From assembly GCA_002316015.1 (NCBI GenBank), contig DCCS01000032.1, forward strand, positions 186,515 to 250,514: a stretch of 64,000 bases of DNA. The letters are read 5' to 3'. The first letter of the stretch is position 1. Each line of letters opens with the position of its first letter. Below the pieces are notes generated by a model, which was given only the letters and a program-made list of their open reading frames with translations, did not search any database and was not told where the DNA came from. Shown here in pieces: positions 32,974-42,163 of the stretch. The stretch is from Prevotellaceae bacterium UBA1075. Lineage in GTDB: Bacteria > Bacteroidota > Bacteroidia > Bacteroidales > Bacteroidaceae. The position numbers were made by a program, and so were the translations under genes.

Positions 32974-35900
32974 ATGACAAAAGAAAGATTCGAGCGTAAG
33001 GGGCTGTACAATCCCGACAGCGAGCACGATGCCTGCGGTGTGGGCATGGTGGTCAACATTCATGGAAACAAGAGTCATGAACTGGTTGACAACGCGCTCA
33101 AGGTGCTGGAGAACATGAGGCACAGAGGAGCCGAAGGTGCCGATGGCAAGACCGGTGACGGTGCGGGTATCATGTTGCAGATCCCCCACGAGTTTATCCT
33201 TCTGCAAGGCATTCCCGTGCCCGAAAAGGGGCATTATGGCACAGGACTGGTGTTTCTGCCCAAGGACAGCCAGCAGCAGCAGGACATTCTCTCCATTGTC
33301 ATCGAGGAGATAGAGCGCGAGGGGCTCAATCTCATGCGCCTGCGTGCGGTACCTACAAATCCCGACTGCCTGGGCGAAAGTGCCAAAGAGGTGGAGCCCG
33401 ATATCAAGCAGCTCTTTGTGACCGGTGTCACCGACGAGGCTTACCCGCGCTTTGAACGAACCTTATATTTGATAAGGAAAAGGATAGAGAGGCGTGTGAG
33501 CCACCCCGATTTCTACATCGTAAGCCTCTCAAGCAAGAATATCGTGTACAAGGGAATGCTTTCGAGCATGCAACTGCGTGCCTACTATTCCGACTTGAGC
33601 AACAACTATTTCACCAGCGGACTTGCTCTGGTGCACAGCCGTTTCAGCACAAACACCTTTCCCACCTGGTCGCTGGCACAACCCTTCCGTCTGCTGGCAC
33701 ACAATGGCGAGATAAATACCATACGCGGCAATCGCTCGTGGATGAAAGCGCGTGAGAGCGTCCTCGATGGCGAGGTACTTGGCAGCGTGAAGGACATAAG
33801 TCCTATCGTGCAGCCGGGCATGAGCGACTCAGCCAGCCTGGACAATGTGTTCGAATTCTTTGTGATGAGCGGACTCTCCTTGCCACAGGCCATGGCTGTT
33901 ATGGTGCCCGAAAGTTTCAACGACAAGAATCCCATATCAGATGACTTGAAGGCGTTCTATGAGTACTACTCCATTCTGATGGAACCCTGGGACGGGCCTG
34001 CTGCCCTGCTCTTTAGTGACGGACGCTACGCGGGCGGAATGCTTGACCGGAACGGGCTGCGCCCCAGTCGCTATACCATCACCAACAAGGGCATGATGGT
34101 CGTGGCAAGTGAGGTGGGCGTAATGGATTTCGAGCCAGGAGAGATTGCAGAGAAAGGTCGTTTGCAGCCAGGAAAACTCTTGCTCATCGACACCCAAGAG
34201 GGTAAAATATACTATGACGGCGAAATCAAGGAACGTCTGGCCAAAGCGCATCCCTACAAGGAATGGTTGCGTACCAACCGAATACAACTGGAGAATCTGA
34301 AGAGCGGGCGGCACGTGAAGAACGGAGTGGATAACCTTGAGCGCAAATTGCTCACCTTCGGGTATGGCGCAGAGGACATAGAGAAGACTATCATACCCAT
34401 GTGTGTAAACGGAGCGGAGCCCGTGGCCGCCATGGGCAACGACACCCCACTGGCTGTAGCAAGCGACCGGCCGCAGATATTCTTCAATTATTTCCGCCAG
34501 CAGTTCGCACAGGTTACCAACCCTGCCATCGACCCCATACGTGAGGAACTGGTGATGTCGCTTACCGAATATATTGGGGCTGTGGGCACGGGCATTCTGA
34601 CACCCGATGAGTCCAACTGTAAGATGGTGCGTCTGCCACATCCCGTACTGAACAACACGCAACTGGACATCCTGTGCAACATCCGATACAAAGGATTCAA
34701 CACCACCAAACTGCCCATACTGTTCCCAATCGACCAGGGTGAGAGCGGACTCAGGGCCGCGCTGGATAAGTTGTGCCAGCAGGCAGAGGAGTGTGTGGAC
34801 AACGGCATTAGTTACATCATCCTGTCTGACCGTGATATTGACGACAAGCATGCCGCCATACCTTCACTGCTGGCTGTAAGTGCAGTGCACCACTATTTGA
34901 TTAATGTGGGCAAGCGCGTGCAAACTGCTCTCATCGTGGAGAGCGGTGAGATACGCGAGGTGATGCACGCGGCACTGCTGCTGGGCTACGGCGCTAGTGC
35001 CATCTGCCCCTACATGACCTTTGCCGTACTGGACGACCTGGTCAAGAAGGGTGAGATACAGGAGAATTATGAGACGGCTGAGAAAAACTACATAAAGGCA
35101 GTATGCAAGGGGCTTTTCAAGATAATGTCCAAAATGGGCATCAGTACCATACGTTCCTATCGTGGAGCAAAGATTTTTGAGAGCATAGGATTGGGCGAAC
35201 CACTCCTGCGCAAGTACTTCGGTACAGAGACAAGTACGGTTGGAGGTATCGGATTGGCTCACATTGCCCAGGACGCCATCAAATTGCATAAGTTGGGATT
35301 GGCATGCAAGACGAAACCGGACTTCCTGCCAAACAATGGGCAGTTCAACTACCGCCGCGACGGAATCCTGCACGCCTGGAATCCCGAGACCATCAGCACT
35401 CTGCAACTGGCCACCAGGTTGGGCAGTTACAAGAAGTTCAAGGAGTTCACCAGCCTGGTGGACAACAAGGAGAAGCCTATTTTCATACGTGACTACTTCA
35501 ACATCAAAATGGCGCAGAACCCAGTTCCCCTGGACGAGGTGGAGCCTGTGGAGAGTATTGTCAAGCATTTTGTCACTGGAGCCATGTCATTCGGTGCCAT
35601 CAGCATTGAAGCGCACGAGGCTTTGGCTCTGGCCATGAACAAACTGGGTACGCGCAGCAACACCGGTGAGGGAGGCGAGGACAACGCGCGCTACCACGAA
35701 ACGCACGACGGAATATCGTTGAGCAGCAAAACCAAACAAGTGGCGAGCGGGCGTTTTGGGGTGACTGCCGAATACTTGGTGAATGCTGAGGAGATACAGA
35801 TTAAAGTGGCTCAAGGAGCCAAGCCTGGTGAGGGCGGGCAACTTCCCGGTTTCAAGGTGAACGAGATTATCGCACACACCAGGAACAGCATCCCTGGCAT

Positions 35901-37470
35901 CAGTCTGATTTCCCCCCCACCCCACCATGACATATACAGCATTGAGGATTTGGCACAACTTATCTTTGACCTAAAGAATATCAATCCTGCCGCAGCAGTA
36001 AGCGTGAAACTTGTGGCAGAGAGCGGTGTGGGGACTATAGCGGCGGGAGTAGCCAAGGCCAACGCCGACCTGGTGGTCATTAGTGGCGCAGAAGGCGGGA
36101 CAGGCGCATCTCCTGCCAGTTCAATGCGCTTTGCTGGCATTAGCCCTGAAATTGGGCTGAGCGAGGCGCAGCAGACACTTACCCTCAATGGACTACGTCA
36201 CCAGGTGCGTCTGCAAACTGACGGTCAGTTGAAGACAGGGCGTGATGTCATATCAATGGCTCTGCTCGGAGCCGATGAGTTTGCGTTTGGCACACTTCCT
36301 CTTATTGTCCTGGGATGCGTGATGATGCGCAAGTGCAACGCCAATACCTGCCCAGTGGGTGTGGCCACGCAGAACCCCGAACTTCGCAAGAAGTTCCGTG
36401 GGCACTATGAATATGTGGTAAACTACTTCACCTTCTTGGCTCAGGAAGTACGCGAGTACTTGTCTGCCATGGGTTTCCACTCGTTGAACGAAATAATCGG
36501 GCGCACAGACCTGCTGGAAATGCAGCCACAGAAGGCTGGCAGCAAGTCGGCCATGCTGGACTTCTCACGTCTTTTTCACGCTGAGGGAGGCGCGCAGCAC
36601 TGGGATGGTCGTCCCTTCACACATGTCGAGGGTGTGAAGGACTTTGATATCCTGGCTGACACCAAGGATGCCGTGGAACTCGGTCGCGAGATACATCTTG
36701 ACTATGCAATCAAGAACACCGACCGTGCCACCTGCACAATGCTTTCGGGTGTGATAGCCCGCAAATATGGCGAGAAAGGATTGGCCGACAGCACAATAAA
36801 TCTGAAATTCAAGGGCTCCGCCGGACAGAGTTTCGGCGCCTTCCTCACGCGCGGTGTCAATGTCAAATTGGAAGGTGAGGCCAATGACTATTTCGCAAAA
36901 GGGCTTTCGGGTGGACGTGTCAGTATTCTTCCCCCTGTCCGTTCCAGTGAGAGTTTCGTGGCAGAGAACAACATCATCGCAGGCAATACAGGCTTGTACG
37001 GAGCCACATCAGGCGAACTCTATGTCAACGGGCAAGTGGGTGAAAGGTTTGCCGTGCGCAATTCGGGCGCGACAGCAGTGGTTGAGGGTGTCGGCGACCA
37101 TTGTTGTGAATATATGACAGGAGGCCGTGTAGTGGTATTGGGAACCACTGGCCGCAACTTTGCGGCGGGCATGTCGGGCGGTGTGGCCTATGTGTGGAAC
37201 CGCAAGGGCAACTTTGACTATTTCTGTAACATGGATATGGTGGAACTCTCGCTTGTGGAGGAGAGCAGTTACCGCAAGGAGTTGCATGAGCTCATTCGTC
37301 AGCATTGGCTCTACACAGGTTCGCGCCTGGCGCGTCTTATGCTTGATGACTGGAATCACTATGTGGATCAGTTCATTCAGGTAGTTCCCATTGAGTACAA
37401 GCGTGTGCTGCAGGAAGAGCAGATAAAGAAACTGCAACAGAAGATAGCAGACATCGCACGGGATTATTAG
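32974..37470 (+). CDS. gltB: Glutamate synthase, large subunit
   Basis: Large chain of glutamate synthase, 1498 residues, making two glutamates from glutamine and 2-oxoglutarate. The N-terminal amidotransferase follows a 20-residue propeptide, with nucleophile Cys21 in DACGVGMV. The synthase domain has the FMN region (SISAHEALALAMN-like AISIEAHEALA, SPPPHHDIYSIEDLAQLI, SGAEGGTGASP) and the 3Fe-4S cysteines in CVMMRKCNANTCPVG. The C-terminal GXGXG beta-helix domain (GLSGGR, GNTGLYGATSG, MTGGRVVVLG) is intact. Its partner gltD follows after 122 bases. Confidence 0.97.
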   Translation: MTKERFERKGLYNPDSEHDACGVGMVVNIHGNKSHELVDNALKVLENMRHRGAEGADGKTGDGAGIMLQIPHEFILLQGIPVPEKGHYGTGLVFLPKDSQQQQDILSIVIEEIEREGLNLMRLRAVPTNPDCLGESAKEVEPDIKQLFVTGVTDEAYPRFERTLYLIRKRIERRVSHPDFYIVSLSSKNIVYKGMLSSMQLRAYYSDLSNNYFTSGLALVHSRFSTNTFPTWSLAQPFRLLAHNGEINTIRGNRSWMKARESVLDGEVLGSVKDISPIVQPGMSDSASLDNVFEFFVMSGLSLPQAMAVMVPESFNDKNPISDDLKAFYEYYSILMEPWDGPAALLFSDGRYAGGMLDRNGLRPSRYTITNKGMMVVASEVGVMDFEPGEIAEKGRLQPGKLLLIDTQEGKIYYDGEIKERLAKAHPYKEWLRTNRIQLENLKSGRHVKNGVDNLERKLLTFGYGAEDIEKTIIPMCVNGAEPVAAMGNDTPLAVASDRPQIFFNYFRQQFAQVTNPAIDPIREELVMSLTEYIGAVGTGILTPDESNCKMVRLPHPVLNNTQLDILCNIRYKGFNTTKLPILFPIDQGESGLRAALDKLCQQAEECVDNGISYIILSDRDIDDKHAAIPSLLAVSAVHHYLINVGKRVQTALIVESGEIREVMHAALLLGYGASAICPYMTFAVLDDLVKKGEIQENYETAEKNYIKAVCKGLFKIMSKMGISTIRSYRGAKIFESIGLGEPLLRKYFGTETSTVGGIGLAHIAQDAIKLHKLGLACKTKPDFLPNNGQFNYRRDGILHAWNPETISTLQLATRLGSYKKFKEFTSLVDNKEKPIFIRDYFNIKMAQNPVPLDEVEPVESIVKHFVTGAMSFGAISIEAHEALALAMNKLGTRSNTGEGGEDNARYHETHDGISLSSKTKQVASGRFGVTAEYLVNAEEIQIKVAQGAKPGEGGQLPGFKVNEIIAHTRNSIPGISLISPPPHHDIYSIEDLAQLIFDLKNINPAAAVSVKLVAESGVGTIAAGVAKANADLVVISGAEGGTGASPASSMRFAGISPEIGLSEAQQTLTLNGLRHQVRLQTDGQLKTGRDVISMALLGADEFAFGTLPLIVLGCVMMRKCNANTCPVGVATQNPELRKKFRGHYEYVVNYFTFLAQEVREYLSAMGFHSLNEIIGRTDLLEMQPQKAGSKSAMLDFSRLFHAEGGAQHWDGRPFTHVEGVKDFDILADTKDAVELGREIHLDYAIKNTDRATCTMLSGVIARKYGEKGLADSTINLKFKGSAGQSFGAFLTRGVNVKLEGEANDYFAKGLSGGRVSILPPVRSSESFVAENNIIAGNTGLYGATSGELYVNGQVGERFAVRNSGATAVVEGVGDHCCEYMTGGRVVVLGTTGRNFAAGMSGGVAYVWNRKGNFDYFCNMDMVELSLVEESSYRKELHELIRQHWLYTGSRLARLMLDDWNHYVDQFIQVVPIEYKRVLQEEQIKKLQQKIADIARDY

Positions 37471-37592
37471 AACGGAAGACATTTCAGGACGTACAGTCCT
37501 GCCACGGTTTTCGCAATTAAGTGTAATGTACACATAAGACGTGCAACCGCAAGACTGCACAACCAAACAAAACGCTAATCGAAAAAAGAGAA

Positions 37593-38963
37593 ATGGGAAA
37601 TCCAAAAGCATTCTTAAGCATACACCGCAAGGAGGCGGGTTACCGCCCCGTAAGTGAGCGGGTACATGACTTCAGCGAGGTGGAGCAGACGCTGAACACG
37701 CATGACCGCCGTGAGCAGGCAAGCCGTTGCATGGATTGTGGCGTGCCTTTTTGCCATTGGGCCTGCCCTTTGGGCAACAAGTGCCCGGAATGGAACGATG
37801 CCCTGTACAAGGGCAAATGGGAACTGGCCTTTAGGATCCTCACCTCCACGAACCCCTTCCCGGAGTTTACCGGGCGCATATGTCCTGCATTGTGCGAAAA
37901 GAGTTGTGTGCTGCAGCTCACCATGCACGAGCCTGTCACCAACCGCGAGGACGAATGCGCCATCATGGAGCGTGCCTGGCAGGAGAGTTACATCAAGCCT
38001 TGCCCGCCAGCAGAGCGCACGGGCAAGAGCGTGGCCGTCATCGGTGCGGGTCCCGCAGGAATGAGCACGGCATGGTACCTGAACAAACAGGGGGTGACAG
38101 TAGATGTGTACGATGCCAACGAGAAGGCAGGCGGGCTGCTCCGCTATGGCATTCCCAACTTCAAACTTCAGAAGGATGTCATCGACCGTCGCATCGGCCT
38201 GATGGAGGCCGAGGGCATCACCTTCCACTATGGAGTGCGTGTGGAACTCAGGACGGACTCCTTTGACATGCGAGAGGTGGAAAAGGCTGTGGGCAAGCAT
38301 GACGCTTATGTGATAGCCACAGGCACACCCACAGCACGTGACCTGCAGATACCTGGACGCGAGCTCAAGGGGGTACACCTGGCTCTGGAATTGCTGGGAC
38401 AGCAGAACCGCATACTTGAGGGTGAGCATCCTGCCAAGAACGAATTGGTAAACGCCAATGGAAAGCGTGTGCTTGTGATTGGCGGTGGTGACACAGGGTC
38501 TGACTGCATAGGTACGGCACACAGACAAGGTTGTGCCAGTGTGACGCAGATAGAGATTATGCCCAAACCTCCTGTAGGTGACAATCCCGCCACACCATGG
38601 CCGTCATGGCCTGTGGTGCTGAAGACTACCAGCAGCCACGAGGAGGGTTGTGAGCGCCGCTGGCTTCTCAACACCAACCACTTCATTGGCAAGAACGGTA
38701 AGCTCACTGGGGCCGAGGTGGAAGGTGTTATCTGGGAACCGAATCCACACGGCGGACGACCCATTATGAAACTTGACGGGCATAAGGAAGTCATCCCATG
38801 CGATATGGCACTGCTGGCCATGGGCTTCCTCAAGCCACAGCACCCCGCTTATCCTGAAGGTGTCTTTGTCACAGGCGACTCGGCATCGGGGGCAAGCCTG
38901 GTGGTACGTGCCATAGCCTCGGGAAAGAAGACCGCCCGGCAGGTACAGGACTTCTTGGCTTGA
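37593..38963 (+). CDS. gltD: Glutamate synthase, small subunit
   Basis: A 456-residue NADPH- or NADH-oxidising subunit feeding electrons to GltB. N-terminal cysteine clusters for two 4Fe-4S centres are visible (CMDCGVPFCHWACPLGNKC and CPALCEKSC). FAD binding follows in VIGAGPAGMSTAWYL, the second nucleotide motif is VIGGGDTGSDCIG and the C-terminal FAD segment is VFVTGDSASGASLV. Length fits the family. The gap to gltB contains a CAGGAC/GTCCTG hairpin (37485-37501) but no promoter box, so both are probably on one mRNA. Confidence 0.97.
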   Translation: MGNPKAFLSIHRKEAGYRPVSERVHDFSEVEQTLNTHDRREQASRCMDCGVPFCHWACPLGNKCPEWNDALYKGKWELAFRILTSTNPFPEFTGRICPALCEKSCVLQLTMHEPVTNREDECAIMERAWQESYIKPCPPAERTGKSVAVIGAGPAGMSTAWYLNKQGVTVDVYDANEKAGGLLRYGIPNFKLQKDVIDRRIGLMEAEGITFHYGVRVELRTDSFDMREVEKAVGKHDAYVIATGTPTARDLQIPGRELKGVHLALELLGQQNRILEGEHPAKNELVNANGKRVLVIGGGDTGSDCIGTAHRQGCASVTQIEIMPKPPVGDNPATPWPSWPVVLKTTSSHEEGCERRWLLNTNHFIGKNGKLTGAEVEGVIWEPNPHGGRPIMKLDGHKEVIPCDMALLAMGFLKPQHPAYPEGVFVTGDSASGASLVVRAIASGKKTARQVQDFLA

Positions 38964-38990
38964 CATCGGCTGGTTTGCATCACGACAATG

Positions 38991-39043
38991 TTATGCGGTT
39001 ATATGAGTGCCTTGTGTTTCAAGGCTTTCATATAACCGCATAA
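38991..39043 (+). terminator. Long stem-loop after gltD
   Basis: 16-bp perfect arms (38991-39006 and 39028-39043) continue into a further GCCTTG/CAAGGC pairing around a five-base loop. It ends the gltBD transcript; T-run is weak. The arm includes the ACCGCATAA word seen at other intergenic places. Confidence 0.75.
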
Positions 39044-39173
39044 TTGTATAGTCGTATGTTTTGTGACTATCCTGCTGTCGTGTGACGGCCATGGCTGCTC
39101 CATGGCGAGTTTGTCCCATGCGGTTCCTGCCTCAACGCCCTATGCCGTCATGATTTGCGCCCTGCAAGCCAAG

Positions 39174-39764
39174 TCACTCTTCTGCAAGTATAATTCGCTG
39201 CGTGCGGGGCTGGTTATAGGCATTCTGCAGGTTGGCATAAATCGTCAAGTTGTCCTTGTGTACCCCCTGGCTGTACTGGAACGTGCCACTGAAGAAGTTG
39301 GTGCTGCCCGTATTGGGCGTGAAAGTGACCAGCATGCCATAGCCAAGGTCGGGGTCAGCGGCTGAGTCTTCCAGAGCCTTTGCTGTGAAAGTGAGGCCAT
39401 AAGTAAGGCTCACGTTGGAACGTGTCTCGGTGGCAAACTTCACTTGATAGACAATGATGTCAGACTGGTCGGTAAAGTTCTTCGTATGCCTCTTTAGAGT
39501 TTCCCTGGCCTGTGGGTCGGCCACACCGTCAAGATGCACACACTTGCTGGCGGTCACCTCTCCACTCTTGTCCTCTGACTGAGTCTTCAGTGTGGCTGTG
39601 ATCTGCATCGCGGACAGTGTTTGCCCGGTAGTGAGCAGGTAATAGGTAAAATAGCCAGAAGTGGGCTTCGGGGTGGGTTCAGGGTCATCACTGCCGCAGG
39701 AAGTAAGCATGACGAGGCTCGTAACAAGGGTAAGCGCGAGCATCAGAAAACTTTTCTTTCTCAT
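39174..39764 (-). CDS. Hypothetical lipoprotein
   Basis: A 196-residue lipoprotein with a basic N-terminus, a hydrophobic stretch and the lipobox LTSC, then a Pro/Asp-rich linker (GSDDPEPTPKPTSG). The mature domain is beta-rich and of a kind common among Bacteroidota surface lipoproteins with DUF-type names; I am not sure of the exact family (DUF4840 is possible). Residues just after the Cys (GSDD) fit a lipoprotein surface-export signal. It is the last gene of a leftward cluster, 167 bases after nspC. Confidence 0.75.
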   Translation of the reverse strand: MRKKSFLMLALTLVTSLVMLTSCGSDDPEPTPKPTSGYFTYYLLTTGQTLSAMQITATLKTQSEDKSGEVTASKCVHLDGVADPQARETLKRHTKNFTDQSDIIVYQVKFATETRSNVSLTYGLTFTAKALEDSAADPDLGYGMLVTFTPNTGSTNFFSGTFQYSQGVHKDNLTIYANLQNAYNQPRTQRIILAEE

Positions 39765-39930
39765 CTTTATTTGTTTTTGTACATTGTTCGAGATTAGTTG
39801 GCAAATTCATCCCAGTGGATACACCTTTGCCGTCATTTACGCTGCCGACCCTGTGTGGTTGCTCTACTACTTGCAGATAGATGCGTACGTTGAGGCAAGG
39901 CTATATATATAATATGAGGAATCGCTCCGA

Positions 39931-41100
39931 TTAGTCCATGCGGTCACGGTAGTCCTCGTAGGTGTATTCCCGCAGGGTCTCGCGACTGCCGTCCATGTGC
40001 TCAAGCACGATGGACGGATGGGAAATTCCATTGAACATGTTGGTCTTCACCGTGGTATAGTGCAGCATGTCCTCAAAGATGACCTTGTCGCCTGTTTGCA
40101 ACGGCCTGTCAAATCTCCAGCATCCCATATAGTCACCGCTCAGGCAACTGTTCCCTCCCAGGCGGTAGACGTAGCCCTGGGGCTTCCTGCCAGCCTCTCG
40201 CTCCAGGGCATCCTGCCATGCCTGCCCAGCAGGCAGAGTTTGGGCACCCCGCACGTTGGGCTGGTACGGCATCTCCAGGCAGTCGGGCATGTGACAGGTA
40301 AAGGACACATTCAGGATGGCTGTCCTTACCCCGTGGTTCTCTACCACATCCACCACCTCGGATACCAGGCATCCGGTCTGCCATCCAAAGGCACTTCCAG
40401 GCTCCAGGATGACTTTCAGGTGGGGATAACGTCCCCCGAGAGAACGCAGAATATGGACAAGCAAGGCAATGTCATAGTCTTTGTGGGTCATCAGGTGACC
40501 TCCTCCCAAGTTGAGCCATTTCACTTGAGGAAGCCACTTCCCGAACTTCTCCTCCAGATGTTCCAGGGTGTGCTGCAGAGCCCGCGCACTGCTCTCGCAA
40601 TGGCAATGACAATGGAAACCCTCGATACCTCTTGGCAGCACGTCTGGGAGTTGGTTTGCCAGCACACCGAACCGGCTTCCTGGCGCGCAGGGATTGTACA
40701 GTTCAGTCTCAATCTCGCTGTATTCTGGATTGACGCGCAGCCCCATACTCACCTTGTGGCCGCGATAGGCAAGCACCTGGGATGCAAATCGCTCATACTG
40801 CGTGAGGGAGTTGAAGGTGACATGGCCGCTGCATCGCAGAATCTCGGGGAAATCCTTTGTGGTGTAGGCAGGGCTATAGGTGTGAGCCAGTGAGCCGAAC
40901 TCCTCCAGTGCGAGTCGTGCCTCGAAGGGGCTGCTGGCGGTTGTGTGGGAGATGTACTCACGCATGATGGGGAACGTCTTCCACAAGGCATAAGCCTTAA
41001 AGGCGAGGATTATCTCGGCCCCGCTCTCTTCCGCCACCCGCTGGACAAGAGCCAGGTTGCGCCTCAGGAGTCGCTCTGACAGAAGGTAATAGGGTGTCAT
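39931..41100 (-). CDS. nspC: Carboxynorspermidine decarboxylase
   Basis: PLP-dependent fold III decarboxylase of 389 residues producing spermidine or norspermidine from the carboxylated precursor. Visible are AFKAYALWKTFPIMREY with the PLP Lys, TTASSPFEARLALEEFG, LNLGGGHLMTHKDYD, LEPGSAFGW, and GGNSCLSGDYMG with the conserved Cys/Asp pair. The start at 41100 (MTPYYLLSERLL) is the family start; upstream residues to 41139 show no similarity. The partner carboxynorspermidine dehydrogenase is not in the window. Confidence 0.92.
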   Translation of the reverse strand: MTPYYLLSERLLRRNLALVQRVAEESGAEIILAFKAYALWKTFPIMREYISHTTASSPFEARLALEEFGSLAHTYSPAYTTKDFPEILRCSGHVTFNSLTQYERFASQVLAYRGHKVSMGLRVNPEYSEIETELYNPCAPGSRFGVLANQLPDVLPRGIEGFHCHCHCESSARALQHTLEHLEEKFGKWLPQVKWLNLGGGHLMTHKDYDIALLVHILRSLGGRYPHLKVILEPGSAFGWQTGCLVSEVVDVVENHGVRTAILNVSFTCHMPDCLEMPYQPNVRGAQTLPAGQAWQDALEREAGRKPQGYVYRLGGNSCLSGDYMGCWRFDRPLQTGDKVIFEDMLHYTTVKTNMFNGISHPSIVLEHMDGSRETLREYTYEDYRDRMD

Positions 41101-41147
41101 GGTGTCATTGGTCTGTACCGGTGCACGCGATTCACGCAAGACCTGTT

Positions 41148-42101
41148 TTAATAAACAAGTCTTACGTTGTCAATCCACAGTGTGTTTCCCACTGTGCCCA
41201 CATAAGCCCCACCGTGACTGCTGTCAAACTTCACCACGATATGTGTGGGTGTGGTGTCGGCGTCGGCCCATCCTTCTTCTGTCACGGGAACCAGTTTGCC
41301 TTTGCTGTTCTTGGCATAGAACACGCGGTCGCCTGTTATCAGCCCCATCCAGTTTTGGAAGAAACTCTTGTGGCGGATGTCACCATAATGTATGGTAAAA
41401 GCCTTGTTCTCGACCCACCCTTGGGTGTTCTCGCTGAAACGGTGACGCATGGTGCCCACCCTCAAGGCATGGATATTTCCCTCATCGTCCTCCCATCGCT
41501 TCTGCAGCAGGCACATGCACTCGCCCATGTCCTTGCCTGGAACCACTTTCTTCTTGCTGAAGCCTGTCTCGCGGATGCGGTTGGCGTTTCCCGGGGTATA
41601 GTACTTGTAGTCAAACTTGAGAGCCTTCGGACGCTTGCTGAAGGGCATCCCGATGCTCATCTTGGCCATTGGGTTGGAACTGCTGGTGATGGGCTCTTCC
41701 ATTGTGCCTGTGTAGATGCTTCCTGCCGCCAGCACGCTGATATTGATGATGCCTATGGCTTTGCACTTGACGATATGGGTGGTCAGTTTCACGCACTTGC
41801 CGTGACCGGGATGGTTGTCGGGATACACACTCACGTTGGTTTTCACCACTCCTGCCACCTTGGCGTACACGTTGCTGTTGGCCCATGGGCAATTGCCCTG
41901 GTTGGTGAAGGCACGCTGTCCGTCAAACCTCCCCTTAGGCCCCACCTCATAGAGTGTCTGCCGCTTTCCACCCACCAGGATGCTCTCGCGTATGTCACGT
42001 GTTATCCAGGTGTCGAAGTTGCCATACTTGATCATCTCGTCCTCGGCCGACACGCTGGATGCCAGTATGGCCATGGCGCACGCAATGAATGTCTTCTTCA
42101 T
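41148..42101 (-). CDS. Exported PCMD-domain protein
   Basis: A 317-residue exported protein. The ATG at 42101 starts a signal peptide (MKKTFIACAMAILASSVSAE). The body resembles the PCMD domain (putative carbohydrate metabolism domain) of Bacteroidota: a first strand region MIKYGNFDTWITR, the central segment FDYKYYTPG, and the end THIVVKFDSSHGGAYVGTVGNTLWIDNVRLVY-like, which is the usual terminal strand. Function is not known in detail; surface glycan binding is proposed for the family. It is 62 bases downstream of the barrel gene and 47 bases upstream of nspC. Confidence 0.78.
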   Translation of the reverse strand: MKKTFIACAMAILASSVSAEDEMIKYGNFDTWITRDIRESILVGGKRQTLYEVGPKGRFDGQRAFTNQGNCPWANSNVYAKVAGVVKTNVSVYPDNHPGHGKCVKLTTHIVKCKAIGIINISVLAAGSIYTGTMEEPITSSSNPMAKMSIGMPFSKRPKALKFDYKYYTPGNANRIRETGFSKKKVVPGKDMGECMCLLQKRWEDDEGNIHALRVGTMRHRFSENTQGWVENKAFTIHYGDIRHKSFFQNWMGLITGDRVFYAKNSKGKLVPVTEEGWADADTTPTHIVVKFDSSHGGAYVGTVGNTLWIDNVRLVY

Positions 42102-42163
42102 TTCTTGTTTTATATGTTTCTGTTGTTGTATTCTTGAGCCGGACGCAGGAGTGCCCTGAGGGT

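Noticed and set aside
37485..37501. CAGGAC/GTCCTG hairpin between gltB and gltD as terminator
   Set aside because: Only six base pairs and no T-run; gltD has no promoter box of its own, so the operon is likely continuous.
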